From Alteromonadaceae bacterium M269 (GTDB lineage Bacteria; Pseudomonadota; Gammaproteobacteria; Enterobacterales; Alteromonadaceae), in the NCBI GenBank assembly GCA_004353515.1, contig SMNZ01000001.1, positions 744,001-808,000 of the forward strand: 64,000 nucleotides of DNA, read 5' to 3'. Shown here one piece after another: positions 39,174-48,091 of this stretch (its first letter is position 1; every line of letters begins with the position of its first letter). The notes under the pieces were generated by a model. That model ran no database searches, was not told where the DNA came from, and saw only the letters and a program-made list of their open reading frames with translations. Position numbers and translations under genes: made by a program.

Positions 39174-39712
39174 TGTTGTTCCTCGATTTGGCGTATCCGC
39201 TCTTGTAATTGCATGTGGGTATGTGCTTGTTCAACTTGTACGATTTGAGAGCGGACAAAAGCCAGGGTGCTTAATGCCGTCTCTTTCGTGGTGAGAATGT
39301 TTAAATTCTGTTGGCCGACCTCGACCGTCACTGAATCTTTGGGCAATGCGCTTAAATCAACCGTAAAGGGCTGAATAGCTGCCCCGCCTGCGGGCTTGAA
39401 ATTCAGGATTTCACCGGGCTTGCTAGCAATCGCTAAAAGCGTACCGGACTCTAACCAGTACCCGATAGAGCCGATTTCGAATTGCTCTTCGCCCTTAAAC
39501 GCACCGACCATTTGTAAGGTGCTCTCGCCCAAATCAATAAACTCGGCTATCTCAACCCGTGCAATTTCATTGGGTAAGGCAGTCGCATCAGCACTGGGTG
39601 TAAACGAGATAGGAGAGACTGAAATTTCTTTAATTCTGACTTGTATATCTTTCCGGCTTGCCGAGACACATTCATCCAAGCCTGCACGGGTGATTTGTAA
39701 AATTGCGGTCAT
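39170..39712 (-). CDS. Tail fibre, proximal part
   Basis: A 180-residue protein matching the N-terminal tail-collar fibre family: MTAILQITRAGLDECVSASR, then LGESTLQMVGAFKGEEQFEI and SIGYWLESGTLLAIAS. It ends in a short helix (THMQLQERIRQIEEQQ). In P2 fibres this domain binds the baseplate; here it is a separate gene from the distal part. It overlaps gpI by 4 bp. Confidence 0.8.
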   Translation of the reverse strand: MTAILQITRAGLDECVSASRKDIQVRIKEISVSPISFTPSADATALPNEIARVEIAEFIDLGESTLQMVGAFKGEEQFEIGSIGYWLESGTLLAIASKPGEILNFKPAGGAAIQPFTVDLSALPKDSVTVEVGQQNLNILTTKETALSTLAFVRSQIVQVEQAHTHMQLQERIRQIEEQQ

Positions 39713-40383
39713 AGTGTTGCTTTCAACGTCAAGTGGTTAATGGTCGTCATAGGCGCTGGCGCCATGGTCAACCCTAAGGTCATCGGTGTTTCAACCGGCG
39801 GTGGTAAAATGGCCGTTTGTTCCAGGTGATGAACGTTAACGGCTGGCGCTATAGCAGCGGCTAACCCTAAGCTAGATTCAACGCCAAAGGTCAGCGCCAG
39901 GTTAATCACATCACGCTCGGATTTAACCTCATTCAAATATCCCTCAAGGCGCTGCGCATCTTCGAGGTTAATTGGCGCGTTGTTTTGACTCCACGCCAAC
40001 ACATCCAGGTGATACGGCTCACCTTTGGGTGTCTGTTGGTGCCAGGGCGTAACCCGACAGGCAAAGTTAAGCGTGGATAAGGCACGCTTGATACCGCTAC
40101 GCGTGCCGCTTTGACGTTTCACCGGCCAAGATGATGCCGTGACCTGGCGTTTAATATCGTCGGTGTAATCTTCTCGCCACTCGGATACCTGTCGCTCAAG
40201 CGCTAAAAACGGCAGTGCGTCAACTGGCGTTTGCTGCCCATCGAGAAGCCCCGGAAGAGGCGGCATAACACCGTAAATATGTTGACTAAAGGAAAGCTCT
40301 AAACCGCGCTCTAAGTGACTGCGGTTATCGGGCAGTAAGCTAAATTCATTCAGCGATGACGGTAATGTTGATGTTTCCAAGTT
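39709..40383 (-). CDS. Baseplate/tail protein gpI
   Basis: A P2 gpI-type protein of about 224 residues. Key segments are LERGLELSF, LPFLALERQVSEWREDY, and SGTRSGIKRALSTLNF, typical of the family, which connects fibres to the baseplate wedge. The frame has an ATG at 40416, but AGAGG precedes a TTG at 40383 and I prefer that start. It overlaps gpJ by 38 bp. Confidence 0.85.
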   Translation of the reverse strand, partial: NLETSTLPSSLNEFSLLPDNRSHLERGLELSFSQHIYGVMPPLPGLLDGQQTPVDALPFLALERQVSEWREDYTDDIKRQVTASSWPVKRQSGTRSGIKRALSTLNFACRVTPWHQQTPKGEPYHLDVLAWSQNNAPINLEDAQRLEGYLNEVKSERDVINLALTFGVESSLGLAAAIAPAVNVHHLEQTAILPPPVETPMTLGLTMAPAPMTTINHLTLKATL

Positions 40384-41347
40384 TCGGAGCCTCTTTAAAC
40401 GATGCGAGGATGGCAACTGGCGGGTCTAACACATCAGCCTTTAGCGCACCCGACTCATTGACTAAAAAGCTCACTAACACGCTGGGCTCAATACGACCTT
40501 CTAATCGGTGTTGCCTATCCCCGTATTGGCGAATGGCTTTCTCAGCGGCAGCTTTTCTCACCCCTGGGTCCGCACCAGGTGCGACATAAATCCGGGCGTT
40601 ACAATTCCACGGGATAATGGTTGGAGCATTAACGCTGATATCATCCGTTTCCTGTCCGATATCATCACGGGTCACGTAATCTAAAGCCGCCGCTAAAAGC
40701 GCAGGCTCAGGAACGCCATCACCTTCATGGGTGAGGATATAGCCCTCAACCACACCCGGTGTGACTTGTCTTACCTGGGCATCTTTGATTTGCCCTGCAA
40801 AAGGGTGCGATTTGAAGCCATACGTTACGACCACTTTGCCAGGCTCAGGGCTTTCAATCGTGGTTTCAGGCCGACCGCCTAAGGTCATTAAATGGAATCG
40901 ATACCCTAAGCGCGTGCCGGTCGTTGCCAGCGCAAACGCCGCTAAGTAATAACGGGTCAATAAGCTGTCGTTATCTTCCATGACAGCCGGCACCGGCGGA
41001 AAGGCATCCGGGTCGCCCGGTGTGATGACTTGCCGATGAATATTCAGTGATGAGACAATCACATCAACCAGGTCATTGTCCCTGGCATACATCCCAAACA
41101 TTTGCAGCGCTTTATCGTTCCACTGCCGTATATGGTTTTGTAAAATAACCGCGAAGGCTTCAGCGCACTTGGTCAGCACTTCCGCCGAGTTCGCTAAAGT
41201 TTCCTCAACCGCATTGGCCTGAGATTCAGAGAATTGTCGAATATGATCAACCACCTTGGCTTTAATATCCGAAAGCAGCTGCTCAAATTCAGGCGTTTGT
41301 AAAACTGTTGGTTTAGGTAACGGGTTCTGATGCGGGAAGATGTTCAC
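40346..41347 (-). CDS. Baseplate wedge protein gpJ
   Basis: A P2 gpJ homologue of about 333 residues. Signs are ARDNDLVDVIVSSLNIHRQV, TRYYLAAFALATTGTRLGYR and EGYILTHEGDGVPEPALL. I favour the GTG at 41347 (GAGG upstream), which puts the start near that of P2 gpJ; an ATG at 41392 would overlap the W gene by 80 bp. It forms the baseplate wedge with W and I. Confidence 0.88.
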   Translation of the reverse strand: MNIFPHQNPLPKPTVLQTPEFEQLLSDIKAKVVDHIRQFSESQANAVEETLANSAEVLTKCAEAFAVILQNHIRQWNDKALQMFGMYARDNDLVDVIVSSLNIHRQVITPGDPDAFPPVPAVMEDNDSLLTRYYLAAFALATTGTRLGYRFHLMTLGGRPETTIESPEPGKVVVTYGFKSHPFAGQIKDAQVRQVTPGVVEGYILTHEGDGVPEPALLAAALDYVTRDDIGQETDDISVNAPTIIPWNCNARIYVAPGADPGVRKAAAEKAIRQYGDRQHRLEGRIEPSVLVSFLVNESGALKADVLDPPVAILASFKEAPKLGNINITVIAE

Positions 41348-41672
41348 TAATAGGGACCTCAAACGATTGGGCTGTGCCTTGATAAAAGCCACTGAAGCGT
41401 AAAATTACGCCGTCTTTTGTGCGTGTAGCAATGCATTGATTCGGGCTAAAATCCCGAAGCTCTGGCGTGTAAAACGCTTCCAGGGCAAAGGCTTGAATAC
41501 GGGATAATGTCGAGTCCGATACGTTTTTATTCATCTCTTCTCGGACACGACTGCCCACATTAGGCCGTTTTTCACGTGCATTTAGCGGTGTAGTTAACAT
41601 TTGAATAGCCCGGCTCACAAACTGCTCAAAGCCATCTATGGTTTTACCGGTCGTGCGATCGATACCTATCAT
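41313..41672 (-). CDS. Baseplate protein gpW (gp25-like)
   Basis: A 119-residue gp25/gpW family protein. MIGIDRTTGKTIDGFEQFV and LTTPLNAREKRPNVGSRV are diagnostic. It starts the tail sheath platform. It overlaps gpV by 4 bp. Confidence 0.92.
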   Translation of the reverse strand: MIGIDRTTGKTIDGFEQFVSRAIQMLTTPLNAREKRPNVGSRVREEMNKNVSDSTLSRIQAFALEAFYTPELRDFSPNQCIATRTKDGVILRFSGFYQGTAQSFEVPISEHLPASEPVT

Positions 41673-42322
41673 TTCATTCTCACTTTAGGCGGTGGTACTT
41701 TGCCATCGTGCGTATGGTCATGATACCTATCACGCATATCATCCATAGAATTATGCTGGTCGCTGACATCCTGACCCGCTGAAATATTCTCACCTGCTCT
41801 GATGTTATTCGCCGCTTCAATATGTTGGCCTGATTCAATATCTTTGGTGACATGCAAAAGCTTCGTTTCAAACCGAATTTGATTTGGCACCTTCAGGGTT
41901 ACGCTTTTATTGTCCATATCCACGATTGAAAAAATGTCTTCACCGTATTGCGTAATGACCTGTGACTCATTGGTCGCAGGAATAGGAAACTGTGAGGAAT
42001 CGATACCCACCAAGGCAATGTACTGCTTGCCGGATTCGCCAGCGGCGTAATTAATGAGTAAGGCCTGTTCGTCAATCGTTGGCCGTCTGTAGTGTTTAAC
42101 CTCACCCGCTGCCAGGGCAAACCATTTGATATAAGGTGTTTCAAAATCGCCATGTTTCACTTTAATGAGCCGATTACTCTCATCAATGCTACTCACCACA
42201 CCGATACGGTTCACCATATGAAGCTGTGAGCGCAGTTCTTCTATTTCACTGCTCAATGACTCGATAATCTCTTGATAAGGCTCTAGGTGCTGCCTGATAA
42301 GCTGTGTAACCTGCTCTTGCAT
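41669..42322 (-). CDS. Baseplate spike protein gpV
   Basis: A 217-residue spike. The start at 42322 follows GGGCGAG; the longer frame from 42433 lies in the upstream gene. The N-terminal helix is followed by an OB-fold (MVNRIGVVSSIDESNRLIKV, YIKWFALAAGEVKHYRRP) and a beta-helix stalk (GQHIEAANNIRAGENISAGQ). The tip HDHTHDGKV provides the His-x-His used in P2-type spikes to hold an iron ion. It punctures the outer membrane. Confidence 0.9.
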   Translation of the reverse strand: MQEQVTQLIRQHLEPYQEIIESLSSEIEELRSQLHMVNRIGVVSSIDESNRLIKVKHGDFETPYIKWFALAAGEVKHYRRPTIDEQALLINYAAGESGKQYIALVGIDSSQFPIPATNESQVITQYGEDIFSIVDMDNKSVTLKVPNQIRFETKLLHVTKDIESGQHIEAANNIRAGENISAGQDVSDQHNSMDDMRDRYHDHTHDGKVPPPKVRMK

Positions 42323-42335
42323 AAGCTCGCCCTTA

Positions 42336-42866
42336 TTAGTCAGGGATAGGGTGATATTCTCCGGGGTCTTCGTCGTTTTGAGGGTTAATCGCCCAGCGTA
42401 TCCCCTGGCGTGGCTCTTCCTCTTCAGTTTCACCTAAGTACAAGGTCTGTTTCCAGGACACCGTCCACCCTTCATAGCCACCCTCGCCTTTACTGAACAT
42501 GCTTGGCTCACTAGTCACATCTTCAGGCTTATTAATACTGTCGGTATCAATACCGAAGGAATTGTAATGGACAAGACGCTCAACATCGGCGCACACGTTC
42601 ATAGCAGCTAAAGCCGCGCGTTTATGGCCGTTCGATATCAAGACGTGCACGGCAACGAAGTAACAATGTCCGTACTGGCCTTTGTGATTAAGCTCATGGC
42701 CTGTGCCGCGTTCAAACTCAATCAAAAACGTTGATTTATCGATTTCAGGGCTCACATCTTCATACCCTTTGACATCGAGCTCATCACCAAATTTAAAAAT
42801 GAGGGCTTCTTTAATTTGGTCATATAATTGGCTGGGTCTATCCGGGATTAATTTCTCTGAGCTCAT
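42336..42866 (-). CDS. Probable tail completion/terminator protein
   Basis: A 176-residue protein lying between the Z-like gene and the spike. RPSQLYDQIKEALIFKFGD at the N terminus and FLIEFERGTGHELNHKGQYG suggest a tail-terminator fold of the lambda gpU or P2 gpR kind. The family is inferred from position, size and general pattern. Confidence 0.6.
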   Translation of the reverse strand: MSSEKLIPDRPSQLYDQIKEALIFKFGDELDVKGYEDVSPEIDKSTFLIEFERGTGHELNHKGQYGHCYFVAVHVLISNGHKRAALAAMNVCADVERLVHYNSFGIDTDSINKPEDVTSEPSMFSKGEGGYEGWTVSWKQTLYLGETEEEEPRQGIRWAINPQNDEDPGEYHPIPD

Positions 42867-43392
42867 TATTTACTTCTTGTCGTAAAATTTCATTGAAACG
42901 CGCATTTGTGCGCTGTTCCCATCGCTGTAAGCTGTCCAACGCTTGCTTGCTAATGTCAGCTTCAGCCGCTTTCAATCCGCTGTCCTTGGATTTGTCACGC
43001 ACCCAAACACGCTGTTTTCCATCACGCCTGGATTGACCAATCTTGTTGCTGATAAAGGCGTTATCAAAGGTTTGATCAAGCCCTGGGACAAACACCTGGT
43101 TTTTAGATTGCTTCAGTTTTTTAAAGTGGTGTAACTGAATCTTATTGAGCCCTATCCATACCTTCGCTGATTTGTCTTCTCGATTAAAATAGGCTCGAAA
43201 ACGCGGCCTAAGTGCTCTCTGTTTGATTTGAAGCACTTGACCGGTTTCCCTGGCTGAATGAAGCGCTAACCATTTAGCTAATCTGTTTAATGCCCGGAAT
43301 ACAGCTCTATCTAATGCATCGGGCATTAACGCTAATGTTGCCGGCAACTCATCTATACTGACGCTTAAATCAGTCTCGAATCCACTCGCCAT
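42838..43392 (-). CDS. Minor tail protein Z-like
   Basis: A 184-residue protein similar to lambda minor tail protein Z/P2 gpS-type: FRALNRLAKWLALHSARETG, ALRPRFRAYFNREDKSAKVW, and KVWIGLNKIQLHHF. It is basic. It overlaps the neighbours by 23 and 29 bp. Probably a tail completion or connector protein. Confidence 0.75.
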   Translation of the reverse strand: MASGFETDLSVSIDELPATLALMPDALDRAVFRALNRLAKWLALHSARETGQVLQIKQRALRPRFRAYFNREDKSAKVWIGLNKIQLHHFKKLKQSKNQVFVPGLDQTFDNAFISNKIGQSRRDGKQRVWVRDKSKDSGLKAAEADISKQALDSLQRWEQRTNARFNEILRQEVNNELREINPG

Positions 43393-43699
43393 TTCTCTTT
43401 TCTTCTTTATTAAAAATCAACCAAATACAACTCGCCCTCTCTTCAGGGCCCGCCGTGATAGTGTGTCTAACTCCATTAATTACAGCGGTACAATCAAGAT
43501 AGTTTTCTGGTAAGTCTTCAATACAAGCAAAACCGATGGGCGCTTTAGTTTGAACTTTTAGTGAAGGTTTATCAGCGTAGAGATTTGAGCTAAGCGTGTA
43601 GTCGAAAACAAGGGTTAGGTTAGTCGAATCACCTTCCTTAGAGTGCAATTCAATAACTTCCCCAAAACAAGTTTTAATAGCTTCATTTAACTCTTCCAT
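43370..43699 (-). CDS. Head-tail joining protein, lambda FII-like
   Basis: A 109-residue protein with the FII layout (helix, then beta: PSLKVQTKAPIG, LDCTAVINGVRHTITAGPEE, CIWLIF). In lambda gpFII caps the head-tail junction. It begins 41 bp after the capsid gene. The match is by pattern only. Confidence 0.65.
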   Translation of the reverse strand: MEELNEAIKTCFGEVIELHSKEGDSTNLTLVFDYTLSSNLYADKPSLKVQTKAPIGFACIEDLPENYLDCTAVINGVRHTITAGPEERASCIWLIFNKEEKRNGEWIRD

Positions 43700-43740
43700 T
43701 GAAAAACCTCACTGTAAGCTAAGATATTTTTATAGAGAGG

Positions 43741-44757
43741 TTAAGGTTTTGGTCCCATATCTACCTCAATTAAAACGCCCGGACGAGCACACATTGGCAA
43801 GACATTAGACTGTGAATGCAAGTCATAACCCCGCCCCATTTTCCGCGCCTCAATTTTTGCGTAATATTCCTGACCTAACGTGTTAACGGTTTCGTTGAAA
43901 TCTGCAGGAGCTACAGCAGTAAAGAATGAAGACATTGTACCTTCTGGATAAGCGTGTCCTTTTCCTTCAGAAACAAATCGAATGGGTTGACCTGTCAGTG
44001 GGTAATGCTTTGCGTTACTTTCCTTAAATACCAATCCACCCAATGGAAAACGCTCTCTAGGGTCTCCACCTATCTTTTCTTCGGATCTCTGCCAGCCAGC
44101 CCAAATTTCTTTAACTGATTTGTGACTGATCAACTTATCCATAAATTCAGGAGATACCTCTACAGTAACACCGCGCATGACTTCACCACGCAGACTTTCT
44201 TCCATGAGTCGTTTTAACTGCCTACAGGTTTGGGGTACGTTTGAATTCGCGTTAGACAGGTCAAAATAGACGGTTTGTTTAGTGATCCCGAATTCTGTAA
44301 ATAGGTTATATAAGACACTACCGTCTGCATCCAGTATAAGGCCCTTTTTGGCTCCCATTCTAAGATATTCATGCGTTATATCATGCGAAGCTTTTAAATT
44401 TTGAAGGCGATCAGCCACTAATTGAGCTCTAGCCATCAATGCAGTTGTGCCAAACCCTCGGATACCAGAATAGGCAGAAGGTAAAATAACGTCTTCCAAA
44501 GGGAAATGAGGAATGACAAAACTACGCAGCTTGCGCTTTGTTTTGTCCGCCTGTTGCGGTTCTCCCCCAGGCTCTTGTGAATTAATTAGAGTAAGAACAC
44601 CGTTTCGTTCTTCAATCATGATAGTACGAACACGTTCTCGCTTTATATTAGAGAACAAGGGACGGCTGTTACCGTAGGCGTTAGGTAGATGATTTATTGC
44701 TGCAGTTAGTGCAGCTACTGTAAATGATTTTCCTGAAAAGGGATCGATAGTTTCCAA
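43741..44757 (-). CDS. Major capsid protein, lambda gpE family
   Basis: About 338 residues from a TTG at 44757 with GAGG at 8-nt spacing; the frame's ATG at 44787 sits in the loop of a terminator and gives a non-family extension. Family segments are ETIDPFSGKSFTVAALTAAI, RVRTIMIEERNGVLTLI and PMCARPGVLIEVDMGPKP. It forms the icosahedral shell together with the decoration protein gene directly upstream. Confidence 0.9.
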   Translation of the reverse strand: METIDPFSGKSFTVAALTAAINHLPNAYGNSRPLFSNIKRERVRTIMIEERNGVLTLINSQEPGGEPQQADKTKRKLRSFVIPHFPLEDVILPSAYSGIRGFGTTALMARAQLVADRLQNLKASHDITHEYLRMGAKKGLILDADGSVLYNLFTEFGITKQTVYFDLSNANSNVPQTCRQLKRLMEESLRGEVMRGVTVEVSPEFMDKLISHKSVKEIWAGWQRSEEKIGGDPRERFPLGGLVFKESNAKHYPLTGQPIRFVSEGKGHAYPEGTMSSFFTAVAPADFNETVNTLGQEYYAKIEARKMGRGYDLHSQSNVLPMCARPGVLIEVDMGPKP

Positions 44758-44774
44758 AATAATAGCCTCATAAT

Positions 44775-44796
44775 AAAAAACCGGCATAAGCCGGTT
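44775..44796 (-). terminator. Terminator between decoration and capsid genes
   Basis: Leftward stem AACCGGC / GCCGGTT with a 4-nt loop and a T run. It falls in the D-E gap, upstream of the chosen capsid start. As the capsid gene must be well expressed, the hairpin may be read through or act in mRNA processing. Confidence 0.65.
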
Positions 44797-44823
44797 ATTT
44801 AGGAAGTGAGAAAGAGAGTTTGT

Positions 44824-45129
44824 TTAGCGAGCTTTAATGCCCATTGTTGATAGTTTAGATAGAGTTGTATCTATGTTTTGCTGAGACATTGTTGCAGGCC
44901 AAACCAAGTTTTTCTTACTCACAATGCAGTGGTAATCAACAACCATATCCTTTCCTACAACAATTCCTGCAGGTGTTTCAGTACCATCAACTTTAACCTT
45001 ATTTCCGGCGGAATTGACAACGGTACCAAGCTCAGTCTCATTCAGTGCAATATTGCTCCGACTGATTGCGTTTGGACCTTCGTACAGTAAAACATCGTTT
45101 AAATTCTTTCCTTCTTCTAAAACTGGCAT
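44824..45129 (-). CDS. Head decoration protein, lambda gpD family
   Basis: A 101-residue capsid-stabilising protein. LNDVLLYEGPNAISRSNIAL is typical of D-type proteins, as is the position between protease and capsid. It should bind as trimers on the expanded shell. Confidence 0.85.
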   Translation of the reverse strand: MPVLEEGKNLNDVLLYEGPNAISRSNIALNETELGTVVNSAGNKVKVDGTETPAGIVVGKDMVVDYHCIVSKKNLVWPATMSQQNIDTTLSKLSTMGIKAR

Positions 45130-45138
45130 AAATCCCCC

Positions 45139-45534
45139 TTAAGCAGAATAGTTTTCAGCAACAGCCTTTACTGCAGCCATCATCGCATTACCATCATCAC
45201 TATCAGGTGTATCTGCACCTGAGTCTGTATGGTTGGTAAAAACGTTTTCAACATTTGACGCTTCCGAAAACAATTGGCTCTTTGCCTGTTCCACTGTTGC
45301 GCCACTTACAATAAGATTTAAGGCTGATTCAGGTTGCCCAACTTCCAGCCCAACTTTAGCGATAGACTTTTGTCTGCTTGACTCAGCTTTTTGCCACTTA
45401 CCCTGCTCGGCTGATAATGTTTCTGCAAAAGCTGTCTCAGCTTGCTTTACAAGACTATTCTTTTGATCTGACAACGCTTTGTCATGATCTTCTTTCGTTA
45501 TAGTTTCACTGCTGTTATTTCCAAAATTAAACAT
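45139..45534 (-). CDS. Possible internal-start scaffold (Nu3-like)
   Basis: The ATG at 45534 lies in frame in the protease gene after GAGACAGAGAG and would give 131 residues starting MFNFGNNSSETITKEDHDKA, equal to the scaffold region. Lambda makes its scaffold Nu3 this way from gene C. The purine-rich site is close to the ATG, so support is moderate. Confidence 0.45.
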   Translation of the reverse strand: MFNFGNNSSETITKEDHDKALSDQKNSLVKQAETAFAETLSAEQGKWQKAESSRQKSIAKVGLEVGQPESALNLIVSGATVEQAKSQLFSEASNVENVFTNHTDSGADTPDSDDGNAMMAAVKAVAENYSA

Positions 45535-46374
45535 ACTCTCTGTCTCTGTTGTTTTAAGGTAATGGTAGAACTGGTCTTGGGACATAACGCCATCTGCAAT
45601 ACCTGCTTCAATCGCCAGGTGGCCGCTAAATGTCCCAGCCTCTAATGCTTCAACTGTTTCTGGGGTAAGGTTTCTGTGATCGGCAACCATGTTGTAAAAC
45701 TCTGAAGCAAGAGCATCGACTTCAATTTGTATTCGTTGACGCTCTTCTTTTGTGTAAGGTTTGAGCGGGTGCAGATCACCTTTAAATTTACCGGACGTGA
45801 TTAAATCAAACCTAACACCGGCATCTTGATACATCTTCGTTTGGTCCATCCGGCCTGCAATAACCCCTATGGATCCTACCCCAGCGGTTTTTGGTAATAT
45901 AATTTGATGGCAGGCGGACGCGATGGCATAAGCACCGCTATAGGCATTTTCATTAATGTAGGCAAGTACTGGCTTATCATCTCTAGTTGCATAGATATGT
46001 CGGCTAAAGTCAAAACATCCTCTCGCTTCACCACCACCACTATCGAACTCAAAAATAATGGCTTTTACGTCGTGATCAGCACGTAATTTATCGTAGTCAC
46101 TCCTTAAAGATTCATAAGAAGTAATAGGCATACATTCAGCATCAATTTTGTCACGATGAGACAATCCACCTATGACAGGGATTACGCCAAAACCTTCTTC
46201 CTTATATGAAAATTTCCGATTCTCATACTTTTTTATATTTGCCAATGACTCAAACTGGCTAAAATCTTGCGTTAGTTTTCCTATCACATAAGAAGACACG
46301 ACTGAAAAATCAGAACCGTGCATTAACATAGGGCTTTTTAATACGCGACTCGCTAATAAATTAAGGTTATTCAC
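45139..46374 (-). CDS. Prohead protease, S49 family (lambda gpC type)
   Basis: A 411-residue S49 peptidase with a C-terminal scaffold. Motifs are FEFDSGGGEARGC, the catalytic Ser region NENAYSGAYAIASA, VGSIGVIAGRMDQTKMYQ, and the Lys region SGKFKGDLHP. It processes the prohead. The C-terminal 131 residues are charged and helical and probably serve as scaffold. It overlaps portal by 8 bp. Confidence 0.92.
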   Translation of the reverse strand: MNNLNLLASRVLKSPMLMHGSDFSVVSSYVIGKLTQDFSQFESLANIKKYENRKFSYKEEGFGVIPVIGGLSHRDKIDAECMPITSYESLRSDYDKLRADHDVKAIIFEFDSGGGEARGCFDFSRHIYATRDDKPVLAYINENAYSGAYAIASACHQIILPKTAGVGSIGVIAGRMDQTKMYQDAGVRFDLITSGKFKGDLHPLKPYTKEERQRIQIEVDALASEFYNMVADHRNLTPETVEALEAGTFSGHLAIEAGIADGVMSQDQFYHYLKTTETESMFNFGNNSSETITKEDHDKALSDQKNSLVKQAETAFAETLSAEQGKWQKAESSRQKSIAKVGLEVGQPESALNLIVSGATVEQAKSQLFSEASNVENVFTNHTDSGADTPDSDDGNAMMAAVKAVAENYSA

Positions 46375-47863
46375 TGTTTGCTATCTCCAACATGGCTCTT
46401 TGCTCTGTTCCGTTGTTGTTGGTTACGGATCCGTCTGTATCCAAACTCAATCCTTGTTTTCTAGCCACTTCAAAGAAACCTGCATTTTCCAAAATGTCTT
46501 CTTGCTCATGACCTCTTTGCTGTTGCTTATCCTTGATTGGCGCAAATCCAGATCGCACCTCTCCTTTATCAGCTAACAATTTTTTCAGAGGATCTACTTC
46601 ATCCCAACGTGGCATAACCCATTTAATTTTTCGGTACTTGCGTCGATTTAGCTCATAGTCCGATACAGATAACCGGTTTGCATGAAAGGCAATATCACAA
46701 AACCAATGTGATACCTTACGGCACAACTGATACTTCAACATGAAGTGTTGAACTTGCTCACAAAGCCGCCTGAAATCAATTAACCCTGCCCGAATTGAGC
46801 TGTAGCTAACACCACGTAGATCGCCACTTAACATTTCATAAGACAGGCCGTAACCTTTAGCGATCGCCATAAGCTGGAATCTGAGCCAAGGCTCATAAGT
46901 TGTTCCAACATCAGCTGGTTGAGAAAATTGCATTTCTTGCCCAACTCCGAGACGTTGCATTAAACCCGGTTTAAGTTGAACTAAAGGTGATCTCTTACCT
47001 GTTTTGTTTGGCGTCTTTATTGATACACCAGGGGTCATTGGGTTTGTAGTGGGTTGTGCTTCTTTAATAAAGGCGGCAAAGAGCGCTGCAGTTTTCTTCC
47101 GGACGAGTTCAGCATCTTCATAGGCATCTAGCTCAGACAAACGCAGCAGAACTGACGATACCCAGGGTATCCCTGTACTTTGACCTGGCCTTTCTACCTT
47201 CATCACATGAATAATATCGTTGGCGCGTATCTTCACCGTCCCTTCTGGGTCATGAAAAGATATTGATTCATTTGGATGATATTTGTGAAAGTGGTAATAC
47301 TTTAACTTACCGCCTTTAGAGTATTGCTTGCCATTTTTGATATAGCCGCCGGATGGCAATACCTCATTTTTTTCCCGTGCTAAGAAGTCTGGTTCAATGA
47401 CTTGCAATTGAAGTGGTACGGCCAAATCCTCTTCCAAGGGTCTCACTCGCCGTCTTACATAACAATCTCCACTATTTACAACTGTACCCATGACGAGTGC
47501 TTGAATACCTGCGAAATCTAACTTTTCGTCAAAATCACACTCTTGAATAAACTCAGACCACAACTCTTCAAATAGCAAGTTGACGTTTTTATCACCTGTA
47601 GACCATCTAGCAGTGATGCCTGTACCTACAGCAGCAGAGACCCACTGTTGAACTGCGTTTTTTGCCCATGCATTGTTTCTGACATAGTGTCTTGATCTAG
47701 GACGTAAGCTATCTAAATCCGCACTTATTGCTTCTTCAGGTCCAAAATCAGAAACATCTTCAATACGAGAGTGACTAGCACCTTCATAGGCACCAACCCC
47801 ATCACCAAAATCAAAGCCAGCCGCAGTAAGAAAGGGAGCCTGATTTATTAAATCGTAATTCAA
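46367..47863 (-). CDS. Portal protein, lambda gpB family
   Basis: A 498-residue portal. Diagnostic pieces are LRPRSRHYVRNNAWAKNAVQ, VIEPDFL, DIIHVMKVERPGQSTGIPWV and the active region GLSYEMLSGDLRGVSYSSIR. It forms the dodecameric vertex for DNA passage and docks terminase. It overlaps gpW by 4 bp. Confidence 0.95.
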   Translation of the reverse strand: MNYDLINQAPFLTAAGFDFGDGVGAYEGASHSRIEDVSDFGPEEAISADLDSLRPRSRHYVRNNAWAKNAVQQWVSAAVGTGITARWSTGDKNVNLLFEELWSEFIQECDFDEKLDFAGIQALVMGTVVNSGDCYVRRRVRPLEEDLAVPLQLQVIEPDFLAREKNEVLPSGGYIKNGKQYSKGGKLKYYHFHKYHPNESISFHDPEGTVKIRANDIIHVMKVERPGQSTGIPWVSSVLLRLSELDAYEDAELVRKKTAALFAAFIKEAQPTTNPMTPGVSIKTPNKTGKRSPLVQLKPGLMQRLGVGQEMQFSQPADVGTTYEPWLRFQLMAIAKGYGLSYEMLSGDLRGVSYSSIRAGLIDFRRLCEQVQHFMLKYQLCRKVSHWFCDIAFHANRLSVSDYELNRRKYRKIKWVMPRWDEVDPLKKLLADKGEVRSGFAPIKDKQQQRGHEQEDILENAGFFEVARKQGLSLDTDGSVTNNNGTEQRAMLEIANSE

Positions 47864-48090
47864 AATACCCCCTTAAAAGAAGTCGCCACATATGCGGTTG
47901 TTGCATCTTCTTGCAAACTTGATTCAATTTCTGAATACAGCTTTTTAAGTTCATGTAATTGGGCTGGTTGAAACTCTGTTTTTCTGTCACTTCCCCCATC
48001 CACAGAAAAGCTAACCGTGACAATACGAGCGCCAGTAGCCAACTTCATAATTGCTTCTTTTACATTAAGTAAGTCGCTTTGTGTCCACAT
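47860..48090 (-). CDS. Head-tail joining protein, lambda gpW family
   Basis: A 76-residue gpW-type protein: helix (DLLNVKEAIMKLATGARIVT), a beta hairpin and a second helix (LHELKKLYSEIESSLQ). In lambda it stabilises filled heads. One base separates it from the large terminase stop. Confidence 0.85.
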   Translation of the reverse strand: MWTQSDLLNVKEAIMKLATGARIVTVSFSVDGGSDRKTEFQPAQLHELKKLYSEIESSLQEDATTAYVATSFKGVF

Positions 48091-48091
48091 A